Assembly: GCA_000697055.1 (NCBI GenBank)
Contig: JNDT01002340.1
Span: forward strand, 1-64,000
DNA from: Saksenaea vasiformis B4078
Taxonomy: Eukaryota; Mucoromycota; Mucoromycetes; Mucorales; Saksenaeaceae
Reading direction: 5' to 3'
DNA length: 64,000 bases
Positions within the stretch are counted from its first letter, which is position 1. Each line of letters begins with the position of its first letter. Position numbers and translations under genes: made by a program. Positions 46,721 to 58,561 of this stretch are shown here, piece by piece. The notes under the pieces are model-generated. The model saw only the letters and a list, made by a program, of their open reading frames with translations, had not been told where the DNA came from and made no database searches.

Positions 46721-49186
46721 ATGGAGCACGATTCAGCCCCACCAACTCCAGAATCTTTTGACTCACAATCTCCCCAACGTGGTGGTGGTTCCAAGAGGAA
46801 CAAAGTCATTCGGGCATGCGATGACTGTCGAAAGAAAAAGGTAACATTTCTTTATTAGTTCCTGCTTCGCCGTTGACTCGCCAAGTTTCACTGAGCTGAG
46901 TTACTTAAACAAACCTTGTTAGGTGCGTTGCGATGGAGGTCAACCATGTGCACGTTGCCGTAAAGCAATGGCAGAATGCGTTTATTCAAAAGTAGCTCCA
47001 AAACGGGGTCCTCCAAAACAATATGTGGAAACCTTAGAACCGCGTCTTCGTACGGTTGAACGGGTTCTTGACGTTCTGGAATTGGACGAAACTCGTATCA
47101 AACATGATTCAACTTTTATTCACCATTATCAAGATATGATTTCCGATTGGCAACATTCATCTACTGATTTTATACCCAGTAAGATCATCCTATAACTTCT
47201 TTCTCTTTTTAATCCTTTTTTTTTTTTAAGATGATCCTACACCTTCAGCATCCTCTTCTTCTTCGCTTATATCCTCTTCTTACCAAACGATCACGTCCGT
47301 TGGTACCATTCCAGATGGTATGGTCGTTAGTACTACAGGACAGGGGCTTTATGTAAAAGACTGGGTGACGCGTATCGATCGTATCCCATCCTTGTGTGAA
47401 CAAACGGGTTGTGGACTGCTGGCTGACGTGCATTCAGAATACCAACCCGATCTTCATTCTCATCCCGTGGCTACAACGATCCATATGGAACTGATTCAGA
47501 TGTACTTTGAACATGTCCATCCATACCTTCCAATTTTGCACAGAAATACCTTTCACCAGCAATTACAGACTTCGCCCTCCGTTCTTCTTTTAAATGCTAT
47601 GTATGCAGTGGCTTCCAAATGGCATGCAAAGAGTGATTCAGGCGATCCACGTGGCTGGCGATTTTACCAAACCGCGTTTATGCTGCTTGACATGTATTCG
47701 GATGTGCCACGCTTGTCAACCGTGCAGGCATTGCTCCTTCTCGTCAAATACCACGAACATATCCGGCGACCAGGTTATATCTCGCGTACAAGATTGTTTT
47801 TCCAATTGATCGTGCGCATGTGTAATGATCTCGGACTTCAAAAAGAGCTTCCCCGTGGATTGCAAGCAACACTTCCGGAAATGGAACAGAGAAAACGGAC
47901 ATTTTGGGCTGTTTATGCATACGATATCATGATGAGGTAACAACAACAACAACAATGAAAATAATTATGCGTGCATGTGCTGATCAATGTTTGTTAGCAC
48001 GGAACAAGGTAGTCAGCCACATTTTGATCACGAGGAATGCACTGTCGATGAACCCAATTTACTGCAAGATGAGGCACAGAGCGAAGACCAAGAAACTGTA
48101 TTGCATTTTGGTTGGATGGTCAGAGTAGCTAGAGCCCAGGGTGCCGTCCTGCAGTTTTTACGCCATAAGTATGGTCCTACACGTCATCAGACGTTGGCGA
48201 AAGAAGAAGAGCGATTTAATACTTTGCAACGTCAACTGGAAGAATTAGGTACAAGCATGAAACGATTTCTTCAGTCACCTTCCATCTGTTTTGCTTCTTC
48301 GTTTGTGCACTTGGCCTTTTATTTTGTTACCATCCTACTTCACCGTCCCTATGCGTATGAACGTCATCATCAGCAAATTTGTGCAACATCTGCATCTGCC
48401 ATTACTCAAATCGTCGAGCTTTTGCTACGCCAGGGCTGGGAGTGTCTGATATACTCGTTACGTGGTGTACAGCAAGTCGTTCATTGTCTTTCTGGAGCCA
48501 TGACGATCCATGTCTTTTCCAATCCCGTATTGTACGATCGTTCTTATACCATGATGACCCACTTGTTGGACAAGACACCTACCGTTGAGTTCTGCGGTAA
48601 CAACATTACCCATCCATCACCCACCCCGCCCGCTCCGCCACCTGCCACCCCATCACCGACAGCCACCATGGAAGCGCCAATCACAGGGCTCCCCACGTCG
48701 ACAGCCGTCTTTGTCAAGGCAGAAGATCCAAATCTTTTTCCAGCTGCGTCTAGGTCGTCACCTCTTCTTTCTTCCCCTAAAGCAGGCCGTCCCAAGTCAC
48801 GTCGGACAAGTGCTGCTTCTTCAGGTGCAAAGAAGGGACATGGACGTGCGTTGTCGCAACATTATGTTGGAAGTGATATGTCCACGATGATGTCGATGGG
48901 AACCAACGGGATGGATACGACGCGTTCGAGATATGCTCATGCTCATCACCGATTATCCGCACCTATGCTTTTCCAACAAGCCATGAACAATAATAGCTCA
49001 CAATCCCCATCGCCCGTGATCGAAGAAATGCAGTATGAGCAGTACGAGCAGCAGTATCCAATCTACCAACAACAACAGCAAATACAAACGCAACATCGTC
49101 GACACACCATCTCGGGGATGCAGTATCCTCTCATGCGCCCTGGACCATCCAATTTATATGCTATGGCAATGCGTAATAGCCAACAA

Positions 49187-49221
<35 letters not shown>

Positions 49222-49555
49222 ACAGCAGCAACAACAACAGCTTCCACCGCAGCAACAGATGCCACCGCAACAACCACAATCACAACCGCCACCACCACAA
49301 CCGCAACCATTACCGCAACAGCCACAACCACCACCACCGCCACCTCAGCAACAACAACAACAACAGCAACTACCACCACCTCCACCACCCCAGCAACGAC
49401 AGCAATACATGGAAACCCAATTGATGATGGACGCCTCTACTATTCCTATGGATCCAGTGATACCAGCAATGCCACACGGATCAATGATGGGTCTTTTAAT
49501 GGCGCCTCCGTTTAACTCAAATAATCCCTGGAGTTTTGCACAGTCTGACCAATAG
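46721..49555 (+). CDS. Zn2Cys6 binuclear-cluster transcription factor with polyglutamine tail
   Basis: Nuclear regulator with an N-terminal fungal zinc cluster and a fungal-specific regulatory domain. Exons 46721-46840, 46923-47178, 47231-47936 and 47998-49555 encode 879 residues. The zinc cluster is at 33-59, CDDCRKKK then RCDGGQPCARCRKAMAEC (Cys33, 36, 43, 49, 52, 59; C-x2-C-x6-C-x5-C-x2-C-x6-C), split by intron 1 after the Lys run. The middle homology region includes IQMYFEHVHPYLPILHRNTF and a following helical stretch with KRTFWAVYAYDIMM. The C-terminal third is low complexity: S/T/P-rich, then an uninterrupted Gln run from about residue 755 and alternating Gln/Pro, typical of activation domains. 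Target genes are unknown. Confidence 0.95.
49181..49390 (+). repeat. CAA/CAG repeat encoding polyglutamine
   Basis: A run of roughly 20 CAA/CAG codons followed by CAA/CCA/CCG-rich sequence inside the last exon of the Zn2Cys6 gene. Mixed CAA and CAG codons reduce slippage, but length variation between strains would be expected. Confidence 0.85.
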
Positions 49556-50540
49556 ATCTCCTGAAAAAGAAAAAAAAATGAAAAAAAAAGTTTTTGATTT
49601 TCTCTTATGGCCAAAGTCCATCACATATCGCACACCCAAGAAACTACGTACTTGTCGGTATTTAGTTTGCGAAATTTTGTAACAGGCACTAGCTTTCTAT
49701 TCTACCTTGCTTTTATCAATGAAACATGGAAGTTTTATGCAAAATGATAGCTATAGAAGGACTTACGTATCACCTTTCAGGAAGCCCCGCCATGTAAATA
49801 CATACGAAGTCAGAAGACCGTCATGTTGGATATATCCAGATAGGTTGTTTTGTCATCTGCTTCTGTATGATGCAACTGAGGAGATGTACAAACAAGCAAT
49901 CCAATAAACAAGTGAACCGATGTTTTACCTCTTCTTTGCGAAGGTTAGTCTGATTGGCATTCGAGTTGCCTGCCTCCTATCTGCTACATGCGCTCTTTCT
50001 TGCCCTTGAGATGCTCGTATTCGACATTTGCTTGGATTATAGCATTGATATCCAACTTCCATGAAGCCTGGTACATGGTATCAAGTTTTTGGTTCGAGGC
50101 AACCTTTTTATGCAGGTCATCATCATCATCAGTGAATCCAGTACCGTTTCCACATTTATCATATCAAGCAAGACAGTCGTACTGACAGAGCTAAATACAT
50201 AGATGTAAACCATAACAATTGCCTCTTTGCTTTCTTTCAAGAACGTATACTGAACCCTATCTAATCATTTTTTTTTTTTGGGTTGGGGCATCCAGTTCTA
50301 AAAGAACATCCGATGTTCGGTCTCCGCTTTGGAAGCATATAGTAGGTTTTAGCTGTGAAACCTCTTGCCATCCATCCAAGGAAGAAGAGAAGCTCGGCAA
50401 TTCTTTGACAGGTTTCATACGTAAACCATGTGAATACAAAACTTTCTGAATCGTCATCATGACATAAAACCTGGCGCCAAGAACAATCCAAAGGAAGATT
50501 GGTTTATCACGTCGTGCGAAATCCCAACAGAGAGTTGCTC
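49556..50540. other. Spacer without a supported gene
   Basis: Short frames on both strands near 50250-50490 are mirror images of one another and carry no motif. A-rich sequence after 49563 probably belongs to the 3' end of the regulator gene. Confidence 0.35.
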
Positions 50541-50550
50541 TATATAAAAA
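50541..50550 (+). promoter_or_regulatory. TATA box of the secreted-protein gene
   Basis: TATATAAAAA lies 46 bp before the ATG at 50587. Confidence 0.55.
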
Positions 50551-50586
50551 CGCAACCCGCCGCTAAAGAAAATAGAGCATCCAACA

Positions 50587-51454
50587 ATGAAATTCTTCTC
50601 CCTTTTTTTTATTACTGCTTTTTTGATTGCAGGCGCAGTTTCGGCTGCACCAACGCATGTTAAAAGACAAGAACAATCTGGTCCAGGGCTCAATGGAACC
50701 TGTAAGACTTTTCTTTTTCTTTTTTCTTTTTTTAATTGGGCTGACGAAATCTTTGTTGTATAGGGTATGTGGTCGGTCTCGAGAAAGATATGGTCGAGAA
50801 GGCGATGGAGGTGAACCAGCGGCTTAATATAAGCTGTGTCTGTCCTCAAGTCTTTATGAATCAATCGGCAGAGTCTCCGAACAGCACGGATGTTCAGACT
50901 TCTTGCATGCTCCGATGGTGGAACCAAACAAGCCAAGCCTATGAACAAGCCAATATGACTTCAAGCGGCCTGTTGCAGTTCCAGCCCAATCAGACTCAGC
51001 AACAACAACAGCAACAATGGACGGGTGAGTTCTGGCTCTCTCAACCTTATGTACAGACACCGTCATGGTTCTGGGACGTCATCCAACAACAACCACCACC
51101 TTCCTCCAATGGAACCTCGATGCCTGTTCCTGGCCTACACGAGATTCATACGACGGTGAACATCGTTATGATGCCAGGCCAAGGCGATCAAACACAAGAT
51201 ATCTTTTACGTCACATCAGAAGATGGTAAAAAACTAGGGTTTAAGAGGAGGAGAAACATATAACACTGAAACAAATAGTATTCACAGGTCATAGATCATC
51301 AGATGACTCAGACGAAGATATTCAAATGATGTTTGCGCGTACACCTTCCGTAGAGGAAGCAAGATTTAACGATACACTTACCAAGATTCCTACAACAATG
51401 CGTGGCGTTGATAAGGAAGATCTTGTTCGACTCAATGATACTTGTAGTCAGTGA
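50587..51454 (+). CDS. Secreted Asn/Gln-rich glycoprotein of unknown function
   Basis: Three exons (50587-50701, 50764-51225, 51288-51454) encode 247 residues. The first 20 residues (MKFFSLFFITAFLIAGAVSA) are a textbook signal peptide, followed closely by a Lys-Arg pair (HVKRQ) that could be a Kex2 cleavage site. The mature part has at least six Asn-x-Ser/Thr sequons (NIS, NST, NQT, NMT, NGT), a short poly-Gln run, and only a few cysteines (CVCP, TSCML and C near the C-terminus), so one or two disulfides are possible. The C-terminal 55 residues are charged. I recognise no family; the gene may be lineage-specific. Clean splice phases and signal peptide make it credible as an extracellular or cell-wall protein. 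Confidence 0.8.
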
Positions 51455-51455
51455 C

Positions 51456-51456
<1 letters not shown>

Positions 51457-51496
<40 letters not shown>
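51457..51496. repeat. Poly-A tract of 40 bases directly after a stop codon
   Basis: Forty consecutive A residues begin 2 bp after the stop of the secreted-protein gene; about 40 bp further on there is a T tract (51534-51554). Between them GTTTATAGTT and CCGTTTATAGTTTT form a short direct repeat. The A and T tracts could pair as a hairpin. Confidence 0.85.
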
Positions 51497-51499
<3 letters not shown>

Positions 51500-51627
51500 T
51501 CGTTTATAGTTAGTCCAACCCGTTTATAGTTTTCTTTTTTTTTTTTTTTTTTTTGCATAAAAAAGCGTTTAAGAAAAAATACTTGCCTTTTTTCTTTATT
51601 TTTCCCGCGCAAAAAGAAAAAAAGCCC

Positions 51628-53188
51628 ATGATTGATCTTTTGGATGGTCGGCCATCGTTAGATATCTTGCCCACACGTCTTTTTTCACGTGCTGCCCAAG
51701 CAGCTTTAGGCTTACCCGATGCTGCGGAAACTGCTCTCCAGGTAAAGCTCCTATTTGAAAGAAACGCAGCTTCGTCCATGGCCGATTCACAAACGCCATT
51801 GTTTCAAAGTATGGACCTGAAGAAGGCAACTTGAAATTTGTAGAGCATTTAGCTGCCTTTCTATCAAAACAGTACCATGATACAGTCGCAAGGTAAAAAA
51901 AAACAAAGTGAATGGAGTATGTACTTCGTTCATCGTTTTGACATGGTTGCCATTAGTCAGAATCTTTATGTTACCAATGGCGCGTCGCACTCACTCGAGC
52001 ATCTCTTGAGCCTGCTGACACAGCCACAGACGTTCACACGGTTCGCTATCTTCCAGAATCCAACGTATCACCTTGTCTACAGAGTCTTTACCGATGTCGG
52101 ATTTAAACAAGATCAGTTTATAGGCATTCCAGACAAAGGCAATGGTATTGAAGTAGAAGCACTTGAACGATTTCTCGTTTCTCGTTTTGGCAAGAAAGAA
52201 CTCGACAACGATGATGATGATGGCGACGATACGCCGCCGCCCTATTACTCGGCTGTCCTTTACTGTGTTCCAACCCATGCCAATCCCACGGGAAGTACGC
52301 TTTCACCCGAGGCACGGCCTAAGTTGGTCAAGTTAGCTCGCCAGTACAATGTATTGGTGATTTGTGACGATGTGTATGATATGTTGACTTATGAAAACTA
52401 CCCTGCTCCCAAACGAGTCGTAGCTTATGATCTGGAGACAGACGGCAAACCCGTGGTGATTAGTAATTGCAGTTTCAGCAAAATACTGGCACCAGGCTCA
52501 AGAACCGGGTGGATAGAAGCAAAACAAAGTTTGATCCGTCGTGTAGGGCGTTGGTAAGTTCAGCAAAACGGACGTTTCTCCTATTGATGATGATGCTCAT
52601 GCCCTTTTTTTTTTTTTTTTTTTTACTTAGCGGTTCTTCCGCGTCGGGCGGACCACCTTCCACATTCAGTAGGAAAACGTGGGTGTCTGAAGTTAAAAGC
52701 CACTCATTATTTCTTCTTCTTTAGCTGCGCAAGTGATCCATCAAATGCTAGTGATGCCCGATCTATCACTCGAGAACCATATCCAATTTCTGCGAGATAC
52801 ATTGAAGATACGGCTGCATCAAGGATTATGGGAGCCCATCCAAGCCCATCTAGTGCCGTTGGGATGTTCTGCACGCCTACCGACAGGTGGCTATTTTATT
52901 TGGCTGCGGTTACCGCGTGGTGTTACTTCCATAAAATTAGAAAAAACAATAGCACTGAATGATATTCAGTTACAGCTCGGAGCAGGTCAGCTCTTCATGG
53001 TACCTGGATCTTCCTCAGATTTGACCAGTGTCTGCTATCTTCGTCTATGTTGTGCTTACTACCCTACCCACCTTCTTCGACTTGGCATCACACGTCTGGC
53101 TCATGCAATCCGATTGACCCAGGATATAGTGGAAACGGAAGATGACATGTCGTGGTCTATTGTCCTGCATAACGACGTTGAGGCTTAA
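51628..53188 (+). CDS. PLP-dependent aminotransferase, class I/II (fold type I)
   Basis: Pyridoxal-phosphate aminotransferase of the 2-aminoadipate/kynurenine/MocR-related branch; the exact amino acid substrate cannot be told. Exons 51628-51741, 51810-51892, 51957-52553, 52631-52668 and 52725-53188 encode 431 residues. Signatures: YGPEEGNLKF near the N-terminus, VTNGASHSLEHLL (cofactor phosphate loop), VPTHANPTGSTLS (N175), VICDDVYDMLTY (D203/D204, Y206) and NCSFSKILAPGSRTGW with the Schiff-base lysine at K241, then CGSSASGGPPSTF and GGYFIWLRLP. All catalytic residues are present and there is no targeting signal, so it is probably cytosolic. The Asp-rich insert at about 149-157 is specific to this protein. 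Exon 4 is only 38 nt. Confidence 0.93.
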
Positions 53189-55330
53189 CAACGAAGAAGA
53201 CACATACTATTTTTTTTTTTTTTGATTTCCATCCTTATTCAGTTTGCTACTACTAAACAATCCTTTTTAGATAATAGCTGAAAGCTCCGGCCAAACATAT
53301 CCTTCCCCCCTTCTTTTTTTTTTTTTCTCTTTTGTTTTTGTTTATTCCTCTTGTCAAATATTAAAAAAAATGCAACAGGTGATGCATTGGCGTTTATCCA
53401 CATGGTTGAAAGATCAGAAGCACTGACTTGCATTCACGGTATATACATGTGAAACTTGACTTTCTTTTTTCCTTTCTTCCTACATGCATTCATAGTGTTT
53501 ACAATCCCTTGTTTCGGGAAGGGTGCATGTTCGAAATAAAGTGCAAGGACTTTTCCCACTCAATAAGCTAGGACAACTTTAAAAGGCTTTTTTTTCCTAC
53601 AGAAGGCTTGTGCTTTGCTTTTCTTGAAGTCATCATTTTCATAGCTGTCAAATGGGAAAGAATAGACGAAGCTGACCAAGATGGTTGCATCATACCGCGC
53701 ACTGCTCCGGTAATGCGAGAGGTCTGCCCATCTAATTATTTGCCATGTGGTGGTGTGGTGGTGTTTGTGTTAAGTTAAATACTATTAATAGTTTCCTGTT
53801 CAAGTAAATCATTCTCTGTTGCCGTCTCCACCTTTTGATGTGTAAGTTGATCGGTCGCATGCAAGCCATAACATTTAATTACCATGTTTCAGGTCTTCTT
53901 GCAACGATTCCCGTCACAAACATGTCTTTCTCCGGGGATCTGGTTAGAATCCTTTGATGGCCCCGGAAGTCAGGAGGATTGTGATAGAGGGCACCGGAGG
54001 ATTAAGTGCCACCATGTTTAAGACGCGTGATAACTGTATTGATCCGGGGAAATGAGCAATCCATGTTAGAAAGGGATAAAAGCAATAATAAGCAACATTA
54101 ATGCGATAACGTTGCATGTGGAAAAAGCATTGAAAAATGATGGGTTATACGGTACTGTCAGATATATACATAGTGCAGTAGTACAGCGAAGGGTCTGAAC
54201 ACTCTAGAGCAAGGGTTCCTTACGCGTGGTAGGACAGGAACCTTCGACTACCGTGTCTCTCTCTCTCTTCTTGGACAGAGAAGTTCCAGTAAATGGTCAA
54301 AGATCTTTAAACGAACGAGATCTTCTATTGTGGGTTAGAACCATTTCACGTTGTGTAAGGTACAGAAACAAGCGATTATTCCTTACAAAGCACCTGGTTA
54401 GATTGGACACGTTGGTCATGTGCCTGCATCCCGTACATACTATAAGCACTGATCTGCCATTCTCCTTCGTGATAGGCTACAAGTTGAGTGACAACGGCGT
54501 TATTTTTTTTTTTTTTTTTGCAATCGTCGTGACTAACTGATTCTGAAAGCCGAGGTTGGACCTGATATTCATGCAAGTGCTCATTGAGCCGTCTTTCTGG
54601 GAAATGGATTCATCAGTTGCCTTTTTCCGTATCTCTTAGCACAGGTTACCTGTCCATTCGGGTCACAAAAATGAAAACGTTCAACCGGTGACACACGCAC
54701 TACTACTACTAAGTTCTTTCCTCAAATTGCTTATTCATCAAGCCCTTTAGCAATGAGAGTATCGATTTCTCTAACTAATGTTGCTAAGGACAGTTATAGT
54801 AGCTATAGGCAAATAGCGTGGCTCTCCCTATCATCTTTAAAACAAAAGATGAGGAATAAATAAAGAAAGCGTCAAATGAATCGGAAGAGTGCACTTTTCC
54901 GCAAAAAGAGGCATCAATCAACCACCGTGGCGCAGCAGTTATGAAGCAAGTGAGAGGTGGGTCAAGTACAAGTACACTATGCAGATAAGGCGTGAACTGA
55001 TGACTTTTTTAAGCCAATGATCATTCAACAGGTGAAAAGCCGGGAAAATGGATGAGTTGACTCCACATCTGATACTGGATTTGGCCATAGAGTACTTTTT
55101 TGGCTATCTTATAGTGTAAATAGAATGATTTCGAATAAGGAAATGGGAAAACGAAACAATCATAGCTTACACGAACAAAAGATCACAAAAAAAAAAACAG
55201 AAGAGTTCTTTAGGTTACACGGTGAGACGTACGTGTTTCTTTCAATTAAAATGTTTGATAAAGAAGAAAGGCAAGTTAATTTACCAAATAAATAGGGTAT
55301 GACAATAGATCAGAGAGGAAAAAGGGCTGA
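53189..55330. other. Spacer without a supported gene
   Basis: Poly-T tracts (53210-53223, 53316-53327, 54505-54519) and ordinary sequence. The longest frame (54226-54540) starts at GTG and ends in a Phe run from a T tract. No conserved protein or RNA gene was seen. Confidence 0.35.
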
Positions 55331-55900
55331 TCATAATACCACATTGGGTTGTTTAGGGAAATGTGTATCGCAGTGAACAATGGTCGCTGTAGCCAAGGGA
55401 TCTAGATCCAAAATATCGGGACACTGACAGGTGACCGTTGCCTCTTTGCCAATATCCTGAGGTCGTCGTAGGGGCACAGGTCCAAGCGCAGAAAGGAAAG
55501 GAGCCGTTTTGGGAACCGGGGGACGGTTGGATAGCGTGAGTGGCATGCCTGTCAGTTCCGTCAGCCGATGTTCTAGTAGGTGGATGGTCTCCGTCAGCGT
55601 TCTATTTTCCTTGCGTAGCCAGTCCAATTCCAGTTCACACTGATCCAACTGTTTGACTTGCTGTTCTAAGTTCTTGATATATCGATTCTTCCGTTGACGA
55701 AATGCTCTCTGAGCCGCCCGGTTCTGAGCGGCCCTCTTGGAAGAAAGAACCGAACGTTTAGTAGCACTAGATAGATCGGCCGTCGTTGTTGTGGTGGTGG
55801 AAGAATGCGACGGAGAAGGTGAAATTGTTGTTGTACTATAATGAAAGTCTAGTGGGGTAGAAAATGTGTGTGGGAAAAAAAAGTCTGACTGTGCGTTCAT
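55331..55900 (-). CDS. AP-1-like bZIP transcription factor (Pap1/Yap type)
   Basis: A single minus-strand exon encodes 189 residues from the ATG at 55900. The basic region (about 50-72) contains NRAAQRAFRQRK, matching the fungal AP-1 signature NxxAQxxFR (N60, A63, Q64, F67, R68), which recognises TTACTAA/TGACTCA-type sites. A leucine zipper follows (about L78, L85, L92, L102 with LLEHRL). The N-terminus is Ser/Thr-rich. The C-terminus has CQC at 158-160 and HCDTHF with C177, a small cysteine cluster that could act in redox sensing as in Pap1, though it lacks the paired n-CRD/c-CRD of full-length Yap1. At 189 residues it is much shorter than Yap1. It could regulate stress genes. Confidence 0.93.
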   Translation of the reverse strand: MNAQSDFFFPHTFSTPLDFHYSTTTISPSPSHSSTTTTTTADLSSATKRSVLSSKRAAQNRAAQRAFRQRKNRYIKNLEQQVKQLDQCELELDWLRKENRTLTETIHLLEHRLTELTGMPLTLSNRPPVPKTAPFLSALGPVPLRRPQDIGKEATVTCQCPDILDLDPLATATIVHCDTHFPKQPNVVL

Positions 55901-56098
55901 TTAGCTTAATAAAAAAAAAGAGAGAAAGGGGAGACGAGAAAGAAAAAAAAAGAGAGAAGCAGAGAACCAAAAGGACAAAGACATAAACCTTTTTTTTTTC
56001 ATGGTAAACTTTTTTATGGTAATATAAGAGCACAGCAATTATTATTAATGAAATCTTGTAGCTGAAATCATCATCACCAAATAGGTTTTTTTTTCTGG

Positions 56099-58561
56099 TT
56101 ACCATCCGGCAGCGTAACCGTCACCTCTTGGATCGCTGCCTGCGTATATGACTCGCTTGCGTGTTCTTTCATCGGACTTGATACGAATAACCTGACCACG
56201 TCCAAACATTCTTCGCTCGTGTCCCCGTACCAGGACACACTTGTGGCCCATTGCTTCCAAAGCTTCGATCGTCGTACCCGCGATACCATCTTCTACACAA
56301 ACGATCGAATCATTTGCGTTTGCAAAGCTATAAGAGGTCGGACTAGCGGGGGTAATACAGACGCGAGGAAGGTCAAGCGTATGCTGAGGATTATGAAGGT
56401 AATGGACCATGTTCAGTACAACCTGAAGCTGGCCCTGCGGTTGCATAAATCCTCCCATCACTAACTTTGTTTTTTAGCCACCATTTTTTTTTCTTTAGCG
56501 GGAGAAGGTTGGGGGGCAGCACTTGCCTCCAAAACAAGTGTCCAAATCGTGGCTACCATCGCTTGCTCGACGGGTAATCATGGATGGAATAATCGTATGG
56601 TAAGGCCGTTTGGCCGGGCCGATGCAGTTTGGATGGCCTTCTTCAAGGACAAAGTTACAGGCACGGTTGTGCAAAGTAAACCCACAATCCTTGGGGATGA
56701 TACCAGTCTATCATTCCATGAGCTTCCTAATTTTCCTATGACATGACGGCTACGTACCCCAAAGTGCATAAAATTTGAGTTCTGGGTAATATATAATTTG
56801 TTAAATAACTTAATTCAGTTTTTTTTTTTTTGCAAGAGCTTACAATAAAGCTACACGCGTTTCCTTCTTCATCCACCACGGACAAATAGACCGTGTTACT
56901 GCTCTTTTCCGGATAGCCGTGTTCGATCGTATTGTTTCTTTTCGTTAAATCAATCAACTTGGCACGTTCAGCAAGGTATTTCTGCAAATAGAGAGAGATA
57001 ACGTGAGTCAAAGGAAAGCTACACAACGTTCTTTCTTTCTTTTTTTTTCACCTTGCTGAGCAATTTTTCCGTTGGAACGCGCTCCACTTGCGGATCGGCC
57101 ACATAATGTCTGGTATCAGCAAAGGCAACACGTAGCGCTTCAATGACAATATGAAGATGTTCCGGAGAATTGTGTGCCAACTGAGAAAGATCGACACCCA
57201 GTGCTTCGATCATACCCAATGCCATCAAAACAGTAATACCTTGACCATTGGGGGGACATTCCCACACGGTATGGTCATGGTAGTCAATGGATATAGGTTC
57301 AACAAATTCGGATTTGTGCGATGCTAAGTCATCCAAGGTCATCAAACCACCACGAGATCCAACCGCAGACACAATGGCCTCCGCGATACGACCCTGGTAG
57401 AACCCTGCTTTTCCTTTTGTAGCAACCGCTTTAAAGGTTCTATACGAAGAAAAAAAATAGACAACTATTTAGAGAAAATATTAAAAATAACCCCACATGG
57501 GGAACCTTACTCTGCCAAGTCAGGCAAGAACATGATTTGACTCTCTTTAGGTGCCTTATCGCCAATCAGCATAGTCGAATGGCCGTCAAGACTAGCTTCA
57601 AGAAGATGTTGTTCCGAATCTCTCCACTGCAAAGAATAATAATAACTATATCAGTCATGCGTTCAATTTTTTTTCTTTTTTTTTGGTCGTCGACTTACGG
57701 CTGTGGCCGAGATATGCGAGACAGGAAACCTGAGTACAAATAGCTTTCGTTATATCGAATGATCATTTCTTTCTTTGTTTTTTTTTCTTTTTTTCTCTTA
57801 CCCATTTTTAGCCAGATCTATAGCAGGACGGAGGACCGTCTCCATGTCTACCCGGCCTGATCCAAATGTTTCTACAGTGTCAACCCATGCGGCAGCCGCA
57901 CCGGGTACTGTGGCAGCATGGACAGTACGGGAAGGCAGCTTATCCTCAAAGTGACAGACATCGCGAAGATGTTGAAGAGTTAATGCCGCTGGTGTTCTGA
58001 CAAAGATGAGCAGTAAGATGAGATTATCTCATTTGATACAATTGTTTTTCTTTTGTTTTTTTCTTTACCTTCCTGAGCCATTCAGTGCCTTAACTCGGCG
58101 TTCTTTGGCGTCATAAAATAGACAAAAAGCATCACCACCAATACCAGTTGATGCAGGTTCTAGTTACAAAACTTTGAGCTTCCATTGCTAAACCCGTAAG
58201 TCCGATGATTTTTGTTACCCGTAACGTTTAGAGCAGCAGCTGACAAAATAAGTAAACGATGTCAATAATATATAGACGGTCTATTGTTCTGTTATAAACT
58301 TCTTTTTTTTTTTTTACCAACAGCGACAGCGGCATCCTAATAAATAATAAGTACCACATGAGAGTGAAGCCATAGAACCTACAGCTGCATTGCCTCCTTC
58401 CTTCAAGATCTCGATTCCAGCCTGGGTTGCCAGGGGTTGCCTTGACCCGGAATTAGAGAACAATGATTCCGAAGCTAGTCTCGGACTTACGTGCTTGCCA
58501 CCATGGCATGTGTGCCGTATACCGTTGAGCGACGTGAGATGAATGGCAATGGGTCTTTCAT
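56099..58561 (-). CDS. Gamma-glutamyltranspeptidase-like Ntn hydrolase, 13 exons
   Basis: Ntn-hydrolase of the GGT family acting on gamma-glutamyl compounds such as glutathione. It has no signal peptide or membrane anchor, like the YwrD/GGT2-type branch. Minus-strand exons: 58561-58491, 58440-58383, 58336-58318, 58239-58219, 58159-58069, 57996-57802, 57729-57699, 57626-57511, 57439-57052, 56981-56844, 56781-56758, 56707-56527, 56460-56099; 564 residues. Motifs: [105 protein letters not shown] (T360 is the expected processing site and nucleophile), [14 protein letters not shown] and [10 protein letters not shown], ending [13 protein letters not shown]. The intron 56526-56462 has a GC donor. 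Very small exons (19, 21, 24, 31 nt) are unusual. Confidence 0.93.

Noticed and set aside
49161..49614. Minus-strand frames rich in Val/Ala or poly-Cys/Gly opposite the polyglutamine tract
   Set aside because: These are antisense readings of CAA/CAG/CCA repeats in the Zn2Cys6 gene.
23647..53188. Secondary-metabolite cluster formed by MFS transporter, P450, cyclase-family enzyme, Zn2Cys6 regulator and aminotransferase
   Set aside because: They are spread over 30 kb, interleaved with housekeeping genes (RhoGEF, eIF5A, PH protein), on both strands, and there is no PKS, NRPS or terpene synthase backbone.
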